The translations under genes were made by a program, and so were the position numbers. Source: Asaia platycodi JCM 25414 (GTDB lineage Bacteria; Pseudomonadota; Alphaproteobacteria; Acetobacterales; Acetobacteraceae). Taken from it: 64,000 bases of DNA. Under the pieces are notes generated by a model. That model searched no databases and was not told the origin of the DNA. It saw nothing but the letters and a program-made list of their open reading frames with translations. The stretch is from assembly GCF_000614545.1 (NCBI RefSeq), contig NZ_BAKW01000011.1, positions 40,050 to 104,049 of the forward strand. The letters run 5' to 3'. Below are positions 29,504-44,237 of this stretch, piece after piece. Within the stretch, counting starts at the first letter, position 1; each line of letters starts with the position of its first letter.

Positions 29504-30516
29504 ATGTCAGCAGGTAAGAAAAACGTTAAATCCCGGGCCGCTGGCACGACTCAGCGTGTGCTCATCTGTAGCGGCGGCCGTTACGAATCTCAGGCAAATG
29601 CGCAGATCCGTGAATCGATCATGGATGGCTGGGCTGAGTGCTTCGGCGAAGAGAATGTCATCGCTGTGCATATCAGCGGCGCCGCTGCGTCCATCGAGCG
29701 TCTGAAGCCGACCATCGTTTTCGCGATTGGCTCCTATCTGCCAGAAAGCACCTATTTCGGTGAGGTCTGCCGCGAGGCCAGAAAAATCGGGGCGATCACC
29801 GTGTTCTGGCGACGGAAGACCCCTATGAACAGGATGCAAATTATCGGATTACCGATGATTTCGACGTGATTTTCTCCTGCGATCGCTGGGGCCATAATTT
29901 CTATCAGCGTGAACGGGTCTTCCATCTGCCGCTCGCTGCGAGCCGCAAGCTACATTATGCGCCGATCGAGAAGGAGGTGGAGAAATCCATCGACGTGCTC
30001 TTCTGCGGCGTCGCATTCACGAGCCGAAAGGATATCGTGCGCAATCTGATGCCAACCCTGCGCAACCTGAACGTCAAGATCATCGGCCCAGGCTGGGGCG
30101 AATTCGGGATCGGCTTTTCGGATGCGCGCATCGAAAAGGCGCAGCTCATCGAGTTGTATCGCCGCTCGAAGCTGGTGCTGAATCTGGGTCGTTCGCTGCA
30201 TTTCGAAAACAAGCGCTTCATGGTTGCCCCGTCGACACCCGGGCCACGTACTTTCGAGGCAGCCGCCGCCGGGGCCTTTCAGGTGTTTCACGAAGACACT
30301 TACGAACTGCGCCGCTATTTCACGGCAGAGGAAATCCCGACCTTCTCCAACAAGATCGATTTCGACCGTATCGTCGCGCGTTATATCGATGACACACCGC
30401 TCTGCATCGAAATGGCCCGCCGCGCCCAGGCGCGCACGATGGACGAACATACCTATGGTCATCGCATTCGCGCCGCCATCGAAGTGCTCAAGAGCGAAGG
30501 CTTTCTCGAAGGGTGA
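29504..30516 (+). CDS. CgeB-like glycosyltransferase, apparent frameshift
   Basis: About 337 residues. RVLICSGGRYESQANAQIRE, PTIVFAIGSYLPESTYFGEV, then after the break TEDPYEQDANYRITDDFDVI, FSCDRWG, DVLFCGVAF, VKIIGPGWGEFG and PGPRTFEAAAAGAFQVFHED: the CgeB / Glyco_trans_1_2 family. One G is missing at about 29804-29808 (TVFW then ATEDPYEQ). It resembles the N-terminal domain of the first gene of this locus. It sits 59 bp after the repeat-GT2-GT4 gene on the same strand, so the three are probably one transcription unit. Confidence 0.82.
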
Positions 30517-30532
30517 GGTCTGATTCTGCTTG

Positions 30533-30571
30533 CGGTTCTGTTGGCGACAAAGCGCCTTGCCGACAGAACCG
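30533..30571. repeat. 13-bp hairpin at the end of the glycosyltransferase locus
   Basis: CGGTTCTGTTGGC (30533-30545) pairs with GCCGACAGAACCG (30559-30571), 12 of 13 positions Watson-Crick plus one T-G pair, loop 13 bases. There is no T tract. Possibly a transcription end or barrier. Confidence 0.6.
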
Positions 30572-30652
30572 AGGGAATGATTTCGATTAATTTAAATGTG
30601 ACATTCGTAACAGCACGCTAGCGTTGATTCCCCTTGCTCCAAAAGGACGATC

Positions 30653-31504
30653 ATGACGCGAACGATACGGCGTGTATTTCCCGGACTGATTGGCATCTTG
30701 ATGTTGTGCTTCGGTGCAGCGCAAACCGGGGCACAGGAAGACTATACGATACGTGGCATGAGCCGCGATGCTCTTGAGGACCATATCGAGGCCGAACTCG
30801 GTGAGCGGCAATTCGACACCATGCCGCGCTGGCATGAGACTGTCTGCGTGGATATTCACGGCATCCAGGATCAATTTGCCTCGGCGCTCTTCGGTCATTT
30901 GCAGTCTGTCGGCAAAGGTCTTGGGCTTCAGGTAAGGCAGAAATGCAAGGACGCACGCCTCTTCGTATTCTTTACCGATCAGTCTGACGCGCTCGCAGCG
31001 AAAATCCAGAATCTCAACCCTACTCTTTTTGTCGGCTTAGACAGGTCGATCGAATTCAGAGAGAACAAGGTTATGGCGACGAAGGCCGAGATCAGCGAGT
31101 TTCTCAAACCACGGGCTGTGCGCTGGCTGACATCCTCAGCCATGCGCAGTAAGGATGGCACGCCGCCCCTCGTCATCTCCACGGCTGACGGCATCGTTTA
31201 TGCGACACAGGGCTACCCGTCATTTGTGGCCAATGAGCAGACCCGGCGTGACATAGAGATTGTGCTGATTATCGTAGACATCACGCGGTTAAAAAACGAG
31301 CCCTGGGGAATGCTGAATGATCTTCTCTCGGTGATTGCCTTCGCAGGGCCTCATCTGCGCACCGGGTATGACGCGACAAGCCTGCTGCGATTTACCGAAA
31401 CATCTGTTTTACAGGGTCCGACTGGCCCCATGACAGCCTACGACAAGTCTCTGCTCAGCACGCTTTATGCCCTGCCTGAGGCTATAGCCGGTCCGACGCG
31501 GTAG
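30653..31504 (+). CDS. exported protein of unknown function
   Basis: A 283-residue protein with a signal peptide (MTRTIRRVFPGLIGILMLCF, then GAAQTGAQ). The mature part has an ETVCVDIHGI segment, CKDARLFVFFTDQSDALAAK, ALRRxx-free mid-region RWLTSSAMRSKDGTP, an EIVLIIVDITRL strand and SVIAFAGPHLRTG. No family is recognised with certainty; the two cysteines may form a disulfide. AAAAGGA lies 6 bp before the ATG. It follows the glycosyltransferase locus by 136 bp and converges on ilvA. Confidence 0.8.
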   Translation: MTRTIRRVFPGLIGILMLCFGAAQTGAQEDYTIRGMSRDALEDHIEAELGERQFDTMPRWHETVCVDIHGIQDQFASALFGHLQSVGKGLGLQVRQKCKDARLFVFFTDQSDALAAKIQNLNPTLFVGLDRSIEFRENKVMATKAEISEFLKPRAVRWLTSSAMRSKDGTPPLVISTADGIVYATQGYPSFVANEQTRRDIEIVLIIVDITRLKNEPWGMLNDLLSVIAFAGPHLRTGYDATSLLRFTETSVLQGPTGPMTAYDKSLLSTLYALPEAIAGPTR

Positions 31505-31552
31505 ACTGGATGACCGATAATTTCCCAACCGATAGTCGAGCGCGCTGAGCGC

Positions 31553-32763
31553 TCAGCCGCGTGTCAGGTGATAATGGCTGCGTAGATCGGCCTCAATCTC
31601 GTCGGCATGGTCTCCATCGCGCGCCTCGATCATGATTTCCAGTTCGGCAGTCTGTACCGATGGCGCTGCGAAAAGCCGCTGATGCGATACTTCGATAATA
31701 TTGCCCCCCGCGTTACCGATACGCGTCGAGATATCGGCCAGCACACCCGGACGATCGGGAATCTGCAGCGTCAGTGACAGAAGCCGCCCGTCACGTCGTA
31801 GGGCACGAAGCAGGGTATTGGCAAAAATCCGCGTGCCGATATTCCCACCTGTGATCGGCAGCGCGACACGCTTGCCAGCGAAGATTTCCGGATAGGTCAT
31901 GACGGCCGCCAACGCTGCTGCGCCTGCTCCTTCCGAGACCTGCTTGGCCTGTTCCGCCAGATGCGCGATCGCAGACTCGACCTGTAGCTCGGTCACGACC
32001 AGCACACGATCCAGCAGCAGGCTGACAGCTTCGAGACACCGATTGCCGATCTGCATGACCGCAATCCCCTCGGCGATGGTCGAGCCCCCACGCGCAGCTA
32101 CCGCGGCCTCAGGAAAGGCGGAAAGCGAAGCATGACTCTCTACCTGAACGCCGATGATCCTTGTTTCGGGGCTGAGCGCAGCAGCCGCGATAGCGGAGCC
32201 GCTGATCAGCCCGCCCCCCCCGATAGGAAGCACCAGCATATCGAGCGCCGGGCTGTCTTCAATCAGTTCGACGGCGAACGTGCCCTGTCCCGCCATGACG
32301 GCGACGTCATTGAAGGGATGGACCAGAACCAGACCTTCCCGTTCGCGCAGCACTTCCGCAACCTTGGAGCCTCGGCAAAATCCTCGCCCTCCGTGACGAC
32401 ACGGGCGCCCCACCCTCGGGTGCGTTCGACCTTGGCCGACGGGGTGTGACGCGGCATGACAATGGTAGCGTCAATGCCCAGAAGGCTGGCATGACGCGCC
32501 ACGCCCTGAGAGTGATTGCCAGCCGAGACCGCAATCACACCGCGCTTCTTTTCTTCCTCACTGAGGAGGGCCAGCTTGTTGGCGGCGCCGCGTTCCTTGA
32601 ACGAAGCGACCGCCTGAAGGTTCTCCAGCTTCAGCCAGATATCTGCGCCCGTCATTTTCGAAAGCGCGGCGCATCGAATGCTTGGCGTACGAACAATATG
32701 CGGAGCGATCCGCTCATGAGCGGCAAGAATATCGGCGAAGGTGAGAGAATGAACTTCGGACAC
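31553..32763 (-). CDS. ilvA: threonine ammonia-lyase, apparent frameshift
   Basis: About 403 residues. PLP-dependent deamination of threonine to 2-oxobutanoate for isoleucine synthesis. The Schiff-base lysine is in ASFKERGA, followed by SAGNHSQGVA, LPIGGGGLISG, EGAGAAALAA and ITGGNIG, then a single C-terminal ACT domain (LTLQIPDRPGVLADISTRIG). The one-ACT short form is the IlvA/TdcB hybrid common in alphaproteobacteria. A base is missing at about 32372 (EDFAEA then SKVAEVLRE). The start ATG is 32763. It is followed by the convergent unknown exported gene and lies downstream of greA. Confidence 0.93.
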
Positions 32764-32818
32764 GTTCTTCTTTTCGTGTTGGCGGACCGGATTGGCCCGC
32801 CCTGTTTCAGGACGCGAC

Positions 32819-33292
32819 TTACTTGTAGGTGACGGTCAGGATTTCGTAGCTCTTGTCGCCACCTGGAGTCGGCACGGTAACGCTGTCGCCGACCGATTTG
32901 CCGATCAGCGCCTTGGCGAGCGGCGAGGAGACAGACAGACGGCCGAGCTTGATATCGGCCTCATGCATGCCGACGATCTGGTAACCGCTCTCCTTGTCGG
33001 TTTCTTCATCCACCAGTTCGATATGCGCACCGAATTTCACCATATCACCTGAAAGCTGTGACGGGTCGATGACTTCGGCTGTGGAGATGATCTCTTCAAG
33101 CTCGAGCACACGCCCCTCAATGAAAGACTGGCGGTCGCGAGCGGCATGATATTCGGCGTTTTCAGACAAATCGCCATGGGCGCGGGCCTCCGCGATGGCG
33201 CGGATGACAGCCGGGCGGTCTTCGCTCTTCAGACGACGCAGTTCATCTTCTAGACGGGTCAAACCTTCACCGGTCATCGGAATCTTCTGCAC
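32819..33292 (-). CDS. greA: transcription elongation factor GreA
   Basis: A 157-residue factor that rescues backtracked RNA polymerase by stimulating transcript cleavage. N-terminal coiled coil with the acidic tip LSENAEYHAARDRQ, then the FKBP-like domain (FGAHIELVDEETDKE, SPLAKALIGKSVGDSVTV, YEILTVTYK). The start is GTG 33292 (VQKIPMTGEGLTRLEDEL), the position where homologues begin MEKIPMT; the open frame extends 49 codons further without family support. Confidence 0.95.
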   Translation of the reverse strand: MQKIPMTGEGLTRLEDELRRLKSEDRPAVIRAIAEARAHGDLSENAEYHAARDRQSFIEGRVLELEEIISTAEVIDPSQLSGDMVKFGAHIELVDEETDKESGYQIVGMHEADIKLGRLSVSSPLAKALIGKSVGDSVTVPTPGGDKSYEILTVTYK

Positions 33293-33737
33293 AGCGCATT
33301 CCCCAAAACGAGTTCGGCCCACGCGTAAAGCCTCTGGGACACCCTGTCCCGAGGCCCTGCACGGGGCATAACCGGGCTTGAGACAATCCCAGCCCGCAAA
33401 TTGATCATTTAAGCTAGGTCTTCCGGGGGGCAAGTTCAAGGCAAGCCGAGGGTTCTGCCTGGTTTTATGCAGAATTGATCGGGGATTACCAATGTTGTCT
33501 CAGGGTGCTGCCCTGAAACCCGTCAAAGGGCCGTCGCCCTTTGCAAACCCATTTGAGGGGATGAAAGGGGCGAGCCTCCTGCTGGAGAGTGGGGGCGAGT
33601 TCCCCGCTGGATTAGAGGAACGTTGCTCAGGACGCTGTCCTGAAACCCGTCAAAGGACTGTCGCCCTGTGCGCACCCATTTGAGGGGATGAAAGGGGCGA
33701 GCCCCTTTCCGGGGAGTGGGGCAGAGCCCCGATTCCT
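33293..33737. other. carB-greA intergenic region
   Basis: 445 bp. The greA-proximal half (33293-33495) should hold its promoter and leader, with no clear motif seen. The carB-proximal half is a tandem structured repeat, described separately. No coding frame is convincing. Confidence 0.6.
33496..33735. repeat. tandem 127-bp structured repeat
   Basis: Two units in direct orientation, offset 127 bp: 33496-33610 and 33623-33735. They share CCTGAAACCCGTCAAAGG, CCCATTTGAGGGGATGAAAG and GGGGCGAGCC blocks almost without change. Each contains several small inverted repeats: CAGGG/CCCTG in unit 1 corresponds to CAGGA/TCCTG in unit 2, and AAAGGGGC/GCCCCTTT and GGGGC/GCCCC are in unit 2. The style is that of extragenic palindromic repeats; unit 2 abuts the carB stop. 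Confidence 0.85.
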
Positions 33738-36992
<3,255 letters not shown>

Positions 36993-36995
36993 GGG

Positions 36996-38149
36996 TCAGG
37001 CTGCCTTCTTGTCCATGAGGGCGACGAAGCGCTCGAAGAGATAGAATGAATCGGACGGTCCGGGGCTCGCCTCGGGATGGTACTGCACCGAGAACGCATC
37101 GAGCTTCGTGCTGCGAATACCCTCATTGGAGCCGTCGAACAGGCTGGTATGGGTGATGATCACGTCTTCGGGCAGGGATTTGTCATCCACCGCAAAGCCA
37201 TGGTTCTGGCTGGTGATTTCCACGCGGCCCGAAGCGAGATCCTTCACCGGCTGGTTGGCGCCACGATGGCCGCGCTCCAGCTTGTAGGTCTTGGCGCCGA
37301 GCGCCTGTGCCAGAAGTTGATGGCCGAGGCAGATGCCGAAAACCGGCACATTGGCAGCGAGCACGCCCTTGATGGCGGGCACGGCATAAACGCCGGTCGC
37401 GGCTGGATCGCCGGGGCCATTGGAGAGGAACACGCCCTCAGGGTTGTGCCGCAGGATCTCTTCGGTCGTGGCGGTGGCCGGCACGACAGTCACGTCACAG
37501 CCAGCGGTCACGAGGCAGCGAAGGATGTTGCGCTTGGCACCATAATCGACAGCTACCACCCTGCGGCGTGTGCTGCGCTCTGCCTCAGGCTTCTGCCAGA
37601 CGCCGAGACCCCAGTTATAGCTCTGGGTGCAGGTCACGTCCTTCGCCAGATCCATGCCCTCGAGGCCGGGCCAGGAGACGGCCTGGCCGCGCAGGGTAGC
37701 GAGGTCGAACTGGCCATCCTTCGGGAAGGCAAGCACGGCGGTCTGCGGGCCGCCATCGCGCAGGCGACGGGTGATGAGGCGCGTATCGATGCCTGCAATG
37801 CCCGGCAGGTTCTGGCCGATCATCCACTGGGCGAATTTCTGGGTCGAGCGCCAGTTGGCGGGTAGGGTGACATCTTCCTTCACCACCACGCCGCGCGCGG
37901 CGACGCGCTGGGCTTCGTCATCTTCGGCATTGGTGCCGACATTGCCGATATGCGGAAAGGTAAAGGTCACGATCTGGCCGGCGAAGGACGGATCGGTGAG
38001 CGTCTCCTGATAGCCAGTCATGCCGGTGTTGAAGCACAGCTCGCCTATGGCGGCGCCCTCGGTATGGGCGCGAAACCGACACCCCAGAGAATGGTCCCGT
38101 CAGCAAGGACGAGGGCGGCATTGGCGCCTTCAGGGCAGGTATCGGTCAT
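36996..38149 (-). CDS. carA: carbamoyl-phosphate synthase small subunit, apparent frameshift
   Basis: Glutaminase subunit, about 384 residues. The N-terminus MTDTCPEGANAALVLADGTI, LWGVGF leads after a missing base at about 38072-38076 into GAHTEGAAIGELCFNTGMTG. The glutamine amidotransferase domain has the nucleophile Cys in FGICLGHQLLAQALG and the His/Glu of SVQYHPEASPGP. The start ATG at 38149 has AGGAG 12 bp upstream, rather far. The upstream frame is open, without a stop, into a 66-codon HTH segment (separate entry), so a longer HTH-CarA product cannot be excluded. Confidence 0.95.
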
Positions 38150-38347
38150 GGTCGGGGTCTTCTCCTGAGGCGTCTGCGGATCGAGGTCAGAGAGAGTGAT
38201 GCCGGGCAGGCGTAGCAGCGCCGCCCAATGCTTGCCGGGAATGGCGCGCGACTGGCGCCATTTGCGAATGGCCTCGGTGCCGACGCCGGTAAGGCTGGCC
38301 AGCGCCTCGGCGCCTCCTGCCTTCTCGATGATCTCTTCGATGTCCAT
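38150..38347 (-). CDS. small Cro-like helix-turn-helix segment, in frame with carA
   Basis: 66 codons from ATG 38347, which has a good ribosome site (GGGAG, 7 bp). MDIEEIIEKAGGAEALASLT continues with GVGTEAIRKWRQSRAIPGKH and WAALLRLPG: the compact HTH with IPGKHW/IPAWRW-type ending found in YdaS/Cro-like and phage-type small regulators. No stop codon separates it from carA. Either it is the N-terminal part of an HTH-CarA protein, or a base has been lost and it is a small separate gene overlapping carA. Two matching inverted repeats lie just upstream. Confidence 0.6.
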
Positions 38348-38420
38348 ACCCGTCTCCCTTGCGTCCTTTTCCACTCGGACGCGCGAGTGTTGATGCTAGA
38401 TAAGCCTTTGAGACGGGATT

Positions 38421-38474
38421 GGGAAGTTTTTTCCCACTCTCAACCGCCGCTCGATATGTGGGAAAAATATTCCC
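38421..38474. promoter_or_regulatory. pair of GGGAA-N5-TTCCC inverted repeats
   Basis: Site 1 is GGGAAGTTTTTTCCC at 38421-38435; site 2 is GGGAAAAATATTCCC at 38460-38474. Both have identical 5-bp arms and 5-bp spacers, centres 39 bp apart, in the divergent space between the HTH-carA unit and yqeY. Likely operator sites; the binding protein is not known. Confidence 0.55.
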
Positions 38475-38512
38475 GATCTCGTGTGGCGCAGGTCAGGAAA
38501 AGGAAAAAGACA

Positions 38513-38965
38513 ATGTCCCTGAGAGAACAGATCTCGACCGATCTCAAGACCGCCATGAAGGCGAAGGAAATGGATCGTGTAGCGCAGATTCGCGGCATTA
38601 CCGCCCGCATCAAGGACCTCGACGTCGCGGCGCGCGCCAATGGCAAGGAAATCGGGGATGAGGATATTCTCCCGATGCTGCGCAGCATGATCAAGTCGCG
38701 CACCGAATCCGCCACCATGTATCGCGAGGGCGGCCGCCCCGAGCTGGCAGAGAAGGAAGAGGCCGAAATTGCGACGATCAAGGCCTATCTCCCGCCAGAA
38801 ATGGATGAGGCAGCGCTGACGGCTGAAATCGATGCGGCCATTGCCGAGGCTGGTGCCACCAGCATGAAGGAGATGGGTAAGGTCATGGCCGTGCTCAAGG
38901 CCAAGTTCGGCAGCGCACTCGATATGGGTCGCGTGAATTCGGTCGTCAAAGGCCGCCTGTCCTGA
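38513..38965 (+). CDS. yqeY: GatB/YqeY domain protein
   Basis: A 150-residue all-helical protein. MSLREQISTDLKTAMKAKEM starts at ATG 38513 with AGGAAAAGGA upstream, followed by LPMLRSMIKSRTESATMYRE, AEIATIKAYLPPEMDE and MGKVMAVLKAKFGSALDMGR. It resembles the tail domain of GatB that contacts tRNA, but as a stand-alone protein its role is not established. It directly precedes dnaG, the usual alphaproteobacterial position; only 14 bp separate them. Confidence 0.93.
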   Translation: MSLREQISTDLKTAMKAKEMDRVAQIRGITARIKDLDVAARANGKEIGDEDILPMLRSMIKSRTESATMYREGGRPELAEKEEAEIATIKAYLPPEMDEAALTAEIDAAIAEAGATSMKEMGKVMAVLKAKFGSALDMGRVNSVVKGRLS

Positions 38966-38979
38966 TTTCGGGCTGAGAG

Positions 38980-40787
38980 ATGGCGTTCGACCCCGGCTTT
39001 CTCGACGAGCTGCGCGCCCGCACCCCGATCGCTGCGGTGATCGGGCGGCGGACAAAGCTCAGCCGTTCAGGCCGTCACTGGAAGGCATGCTGCCCCTTTC
39101 ATGGGGAAAAGACGCCGTCATTCTACGTTTATGACGACCATTTCCACTGCTTTGGCTGTGGAGTGCATGGCGATGTCATTTCCTTCGTCATGCAGAGCGA
39201 GGGGCGCAGCTTCCCCGAAGCTGTGGAGCAACTCGCCAGCGAGGCGGGGCTCGACATGCCTCGTCAGGACCCGCGTCAGGAGGCGCGTGCGCAGGAGGCG
39301 CGTTCGCTCGGCGATGTGCTCGAAGCCGTGCAGGCAGTTTATCGTCAGGCGCTTTTCCAGCCTGCCGGGCGTCAGGCACTGGCCTATCTTCGTCGGCGCG
39401 GATTGTCGGATGCGACCATCGAGCGTTTCGGCCTCGGCTGGGCGGGTGAGGGGCGCGGGGCGCTGGCCGAGGCGCTGCGCGGTCAGAACATCACGCCGGA
39501 GCAACTGGTTCAGGCCGGCTCATGCGCGTGGATGAGCGCGGTGCGCCAAGGGGCGAGTTGTTTTTCTCTCGCGTCATGTTTCCGATACGCGACCGGCGCG
39601 GCAGGTTGATCTCGTTCGGTGGCCGCACGCTTGGCGACGCCCAGCCGAAATATGTGAATGGCCCGGAGACGGCGCTCTTCTCCAAGCGGCGGGCGCTTTA
39701 CAACCTCGATCTTGCCCGTGCTGCCTTGCGTGATCCGGCGCAGAAGCTGATCGTGGTTGAGGGGTATATGGATGTCATCGCCCTGGCCCAGGCGGGTTTC
39801 GAGGCGGCTGTGGCGCCGCTCGGAACGGCTATGGGGGCAGAGCAGCTCGAACTGCTCTGGCGCGAAGCCTCTCATCCGATCCTTTGTCTCGATGGCGATG
39901 CTGCCGGTGCGCGCGCGGCTTTGCGCGTTGCAGAGCTGGCGCTGCCCCTGCTCACGCATGAGCGCAGTCTGAATTTCTGCCGTCTCGACCCAAAGGATGA
40001 TCCGGATAGTCTGATCCGTCGCGAAGGCCCGCAGGCGATGAAACGCGTGCTTGATGGCGCGACTTCTCTGGCTGAAGAGCTTTTTCAGCTCATGATGGCC
40101 GGTGTGCAACAGGACGTGCCCGAGCAGCGTGCGGCGTTGAAAAAGCGTCTCGAAGCGGCTGCCGCGCTGATTGCCGACAAGGATCTCGCGTCGGAATATC
40201 GCCGTGCCCTGATGGAGCGGTTTTTCGCCTCCTCACGGCGTGGTGGCCGCAATGGGGCGGCGAAACCGCGTGGTGCAAAGGCACCGCTGCGCAGTGGGGC
40301 GATCGATACGGGCGCGCTGGAGCGCTTGCGCCTTCTGACCGTTCTGGTTCTGCGTACGCCGTCTCTTTTGCTGGAAATCGAGGATCAATACGGTCGTCTT
40401 GAGCTGCCATCGCCGCTTGATGAAATACGCGACACGATACTGGACTGGTTTGCCGAATTGTCATCTGAGGAGGGGCTGACGTCAGAATCCTGTCTCGAGG
40501 CCCTTGAGGCAAGCGGCCTTGGGGACGAGGCACGCAGCTTGCTCAATAACGGACTCTTGCCTGCCACGCAGGCGAACAGGAACGGATTATTCTCGCTCGA
40601 ACCCATCCAGCAATGGTGGCATTTTTTCGGCCTGGTGAATTATCCCGCTTTTGTGCGCGAAGTCGAGCAGGACATGCAGGCAGCCCTTTCCAACCCGTCG
40701 CTCGAAGGCCTGCCAGAGGCTCTCCTGGTGCGTTTGCGCACGCTCGATCGTCTGCGCCGGGGTGAAGAAAGTGACGACGAGGAGTGA
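38980..40787 (+). CDS. dnaG: DNA primase, apparent frameshift
   Basis: About 602 residues. It lays RNA primers for replication. CHC2 zinc-binding domain (CCPFHGEKTPSFYVYDDHFH, CFGCG), then the catalytic core with Toprim motifs VVEGYMDVIAL and CLDGDAAGARAA, RLDPKDDPDS, and the C-terminal helicase-binding domain. One base is missing at about 39514-39517: EQLVQAG is followed in the next frame by LMRVDERGAPRGELFFSRVM. No second dnaG is present, so this is taken as a sequence error. It lies between yqeY and rpoD, as in the macromolecular synthesis operon. Confidence 0.95.
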
Positions 40788-41036
40788 CGCTGCGCGTCGG
40801 TCGGACACGAAAAGAGAGGGGCAGACCCTTGACTTCGGGCGTTGGATCGCCCACCTGCACGCTGCCGAAATTGCTAGCGCTGACGCTGGTGGATCGCAGT
40901 TGGAAGAGAGGTTGGCCGGTGGGCTGGCCGGGTCGGGCGGCGCATTGCTCTTGCAGTGCGCTGGGTTGACGCGTTTCTTTCATGGCTGGTTTTAAGCGTT
41001 ACGCCCGACAGGGCGTGCGGGAGCAGGGAGTAGGGT

Positions 41037-42986
<1,950 letters not shown>

Positions 42987-42988
42987 TC

Positions 42989-43578
42989 ATGGATAAGTGG
43001 CTTGAGGTGGCTCCGGAGCGTCCGACAACCGAAGTGACGGTTGATGTGACCTTCCTCGAGCGCCTCAGGCGCCTCTGCCAGGCCGGGTTGTCTGGCCCGA
43101 GGGCTATCGTCTGGAGCGATGGCATCCTGACATCCCGGATTACCTCGCGCTTTACCGCCTCGTTGGTGCGCCCCATTGCTGGTGGATGCGCTATCTGATG
43201 CCCAAAGCGACGCTGCACCGCATCATCGCATCATCTCATACCTATATCTGCCGCCTGCTGGGACCCGAAGGTGTGACGGGATTTTTCGAACTCGACCTCG
43301 AAAAGCCGGAGACACCCTATCTGTCCTATCTCGGCCTCGTTCCCGAGGCCCAGGGCAAAGGGCTGGGCAGGAAACTCCTGAAAGCGGCAATCCAGCAAGC
43401 GTGGCAGAAAGAGACCCGTGTGTTACGTGTCAACACCTGCACGGCCGATCATCCCAATGCCCTGCCTACCTACAAGGCCGCTGGCTTCGTGCCGATCATG
43501 GTCGAACAGGAGCATTGGAGCATCCCTGACGATCTGGGCCTCGTCCTGCCCGAGCACCTGCGTCACCAGGTGAACTGA
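42989..43578 (+). CDS. GNAT family N-acetyltransferase, apparent frameshift
   Basis: About 196 residues, beginning 2 bp after rpoD. The N-terminal part [20 protein letters not shown] leads, after a missing base at about 43073-43076, into [19 protein letters not shown] and WWMRYLMPK. The GNAT core has [20 protein letters not shown], the acetyl-CoA loop [12 protein letters not shown] (Q/RxxGxG/A) and [14 protein letters not shown]. The substrate is unknown. Tight spacing with rpoD implies co-transcription. Confidence 0.82.
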
Positions 43579-43767
43579 ACGCTCAGACGTATATTCGCGG
43601 AGGGCATGCCGCTTTTGTCTTGCCCCTCTCCTGCAGAATGTGCTCTATGCCGCCTTCCCCTGCCGGACGAAGGCATCGTCCCGGCTATACCCGAGCCTTG
43701 TGGAAGAGGCGCTGACCCGACCGGTTGCGGTCGACAGTTGGGTTGAAGCAATCCGAAGGGAGCACAT

Positions 43768-44232
43768 ATGCCCTTGTATGAAAGCGTGCTTATCGCACGT
43801 AACGATATCTCGCAGGCGCAGGTCGAAACCCTCGTCGAGCAGATCGAAACCCTCCTCACCCAGGATGGCGGTTCCATTGAGAAGCGCGAGTTCTGGGGTC
43901 TGCGTTCGCTCGCATACCGCATCAAGAAGAACCGCAAGGGCCATTACGTTCTTCTCGGCCTGAATGCCCGTCCGGACCAGATCCGCGAATTGGAGCGTCA
44001 GCTGAGCCTGAACGAAGATGTTCTGCGCGTTCTCACGCTGCGCGTTGAAGAGATCACCCAGGACCCGTCTCCGATCCTGTCCCGCAAGGGCGATGATCGT
44101 GGCGATCGCGGCAATTTCCGTGGTGGCAACTCCAAGCCTGCTGGTCGTTTCGACAGCGGCCGTGGCGGCCGTCGTGGCGACGATCGTGAAGAATACCGCG
44201 CCCGTGAGGGTGCCGAGATGGATGCGGAGTAA
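43768..44232 (+). CDS. rpsF: 30S ribosomal protein S6
   Basis: A 154-residue S6. [40 protein letters not shown] and [20 protein letters not shown] form the conserved core (residues 1-100). The last 50 residues are an extension rich in Arg, Gly and Asp ([14 protein letters not shown] and similar). GAAGGGAG lies 8 bp before the ATG. First gene of rpsF-rpsR-rplI; S6 and S18 bind the ribosome as a pair. Confidence 0.97.
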   Translation: MPLYESVLIARNDISQAQVETLVEQIETLLTQDGGSIEKREFWGLRSLAYRIKKNRKGHYVLLGLNARPDQIRELERQLSLNEDVLRVLTLRVEEITQDPSPILSRKGDDRGDRGNFRGGNSKPAGRFDSGRGGRRGDDREEYRAREGAEMDAE

Positions 44233-44237
44233 TCGCG

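Noticed and set aside
33492..33683. 63-codon open frame within the tandem repeat
   Set aside because: It runs across both repeat units and has no ribosome site or coding character; the palindromes explain the sequence.
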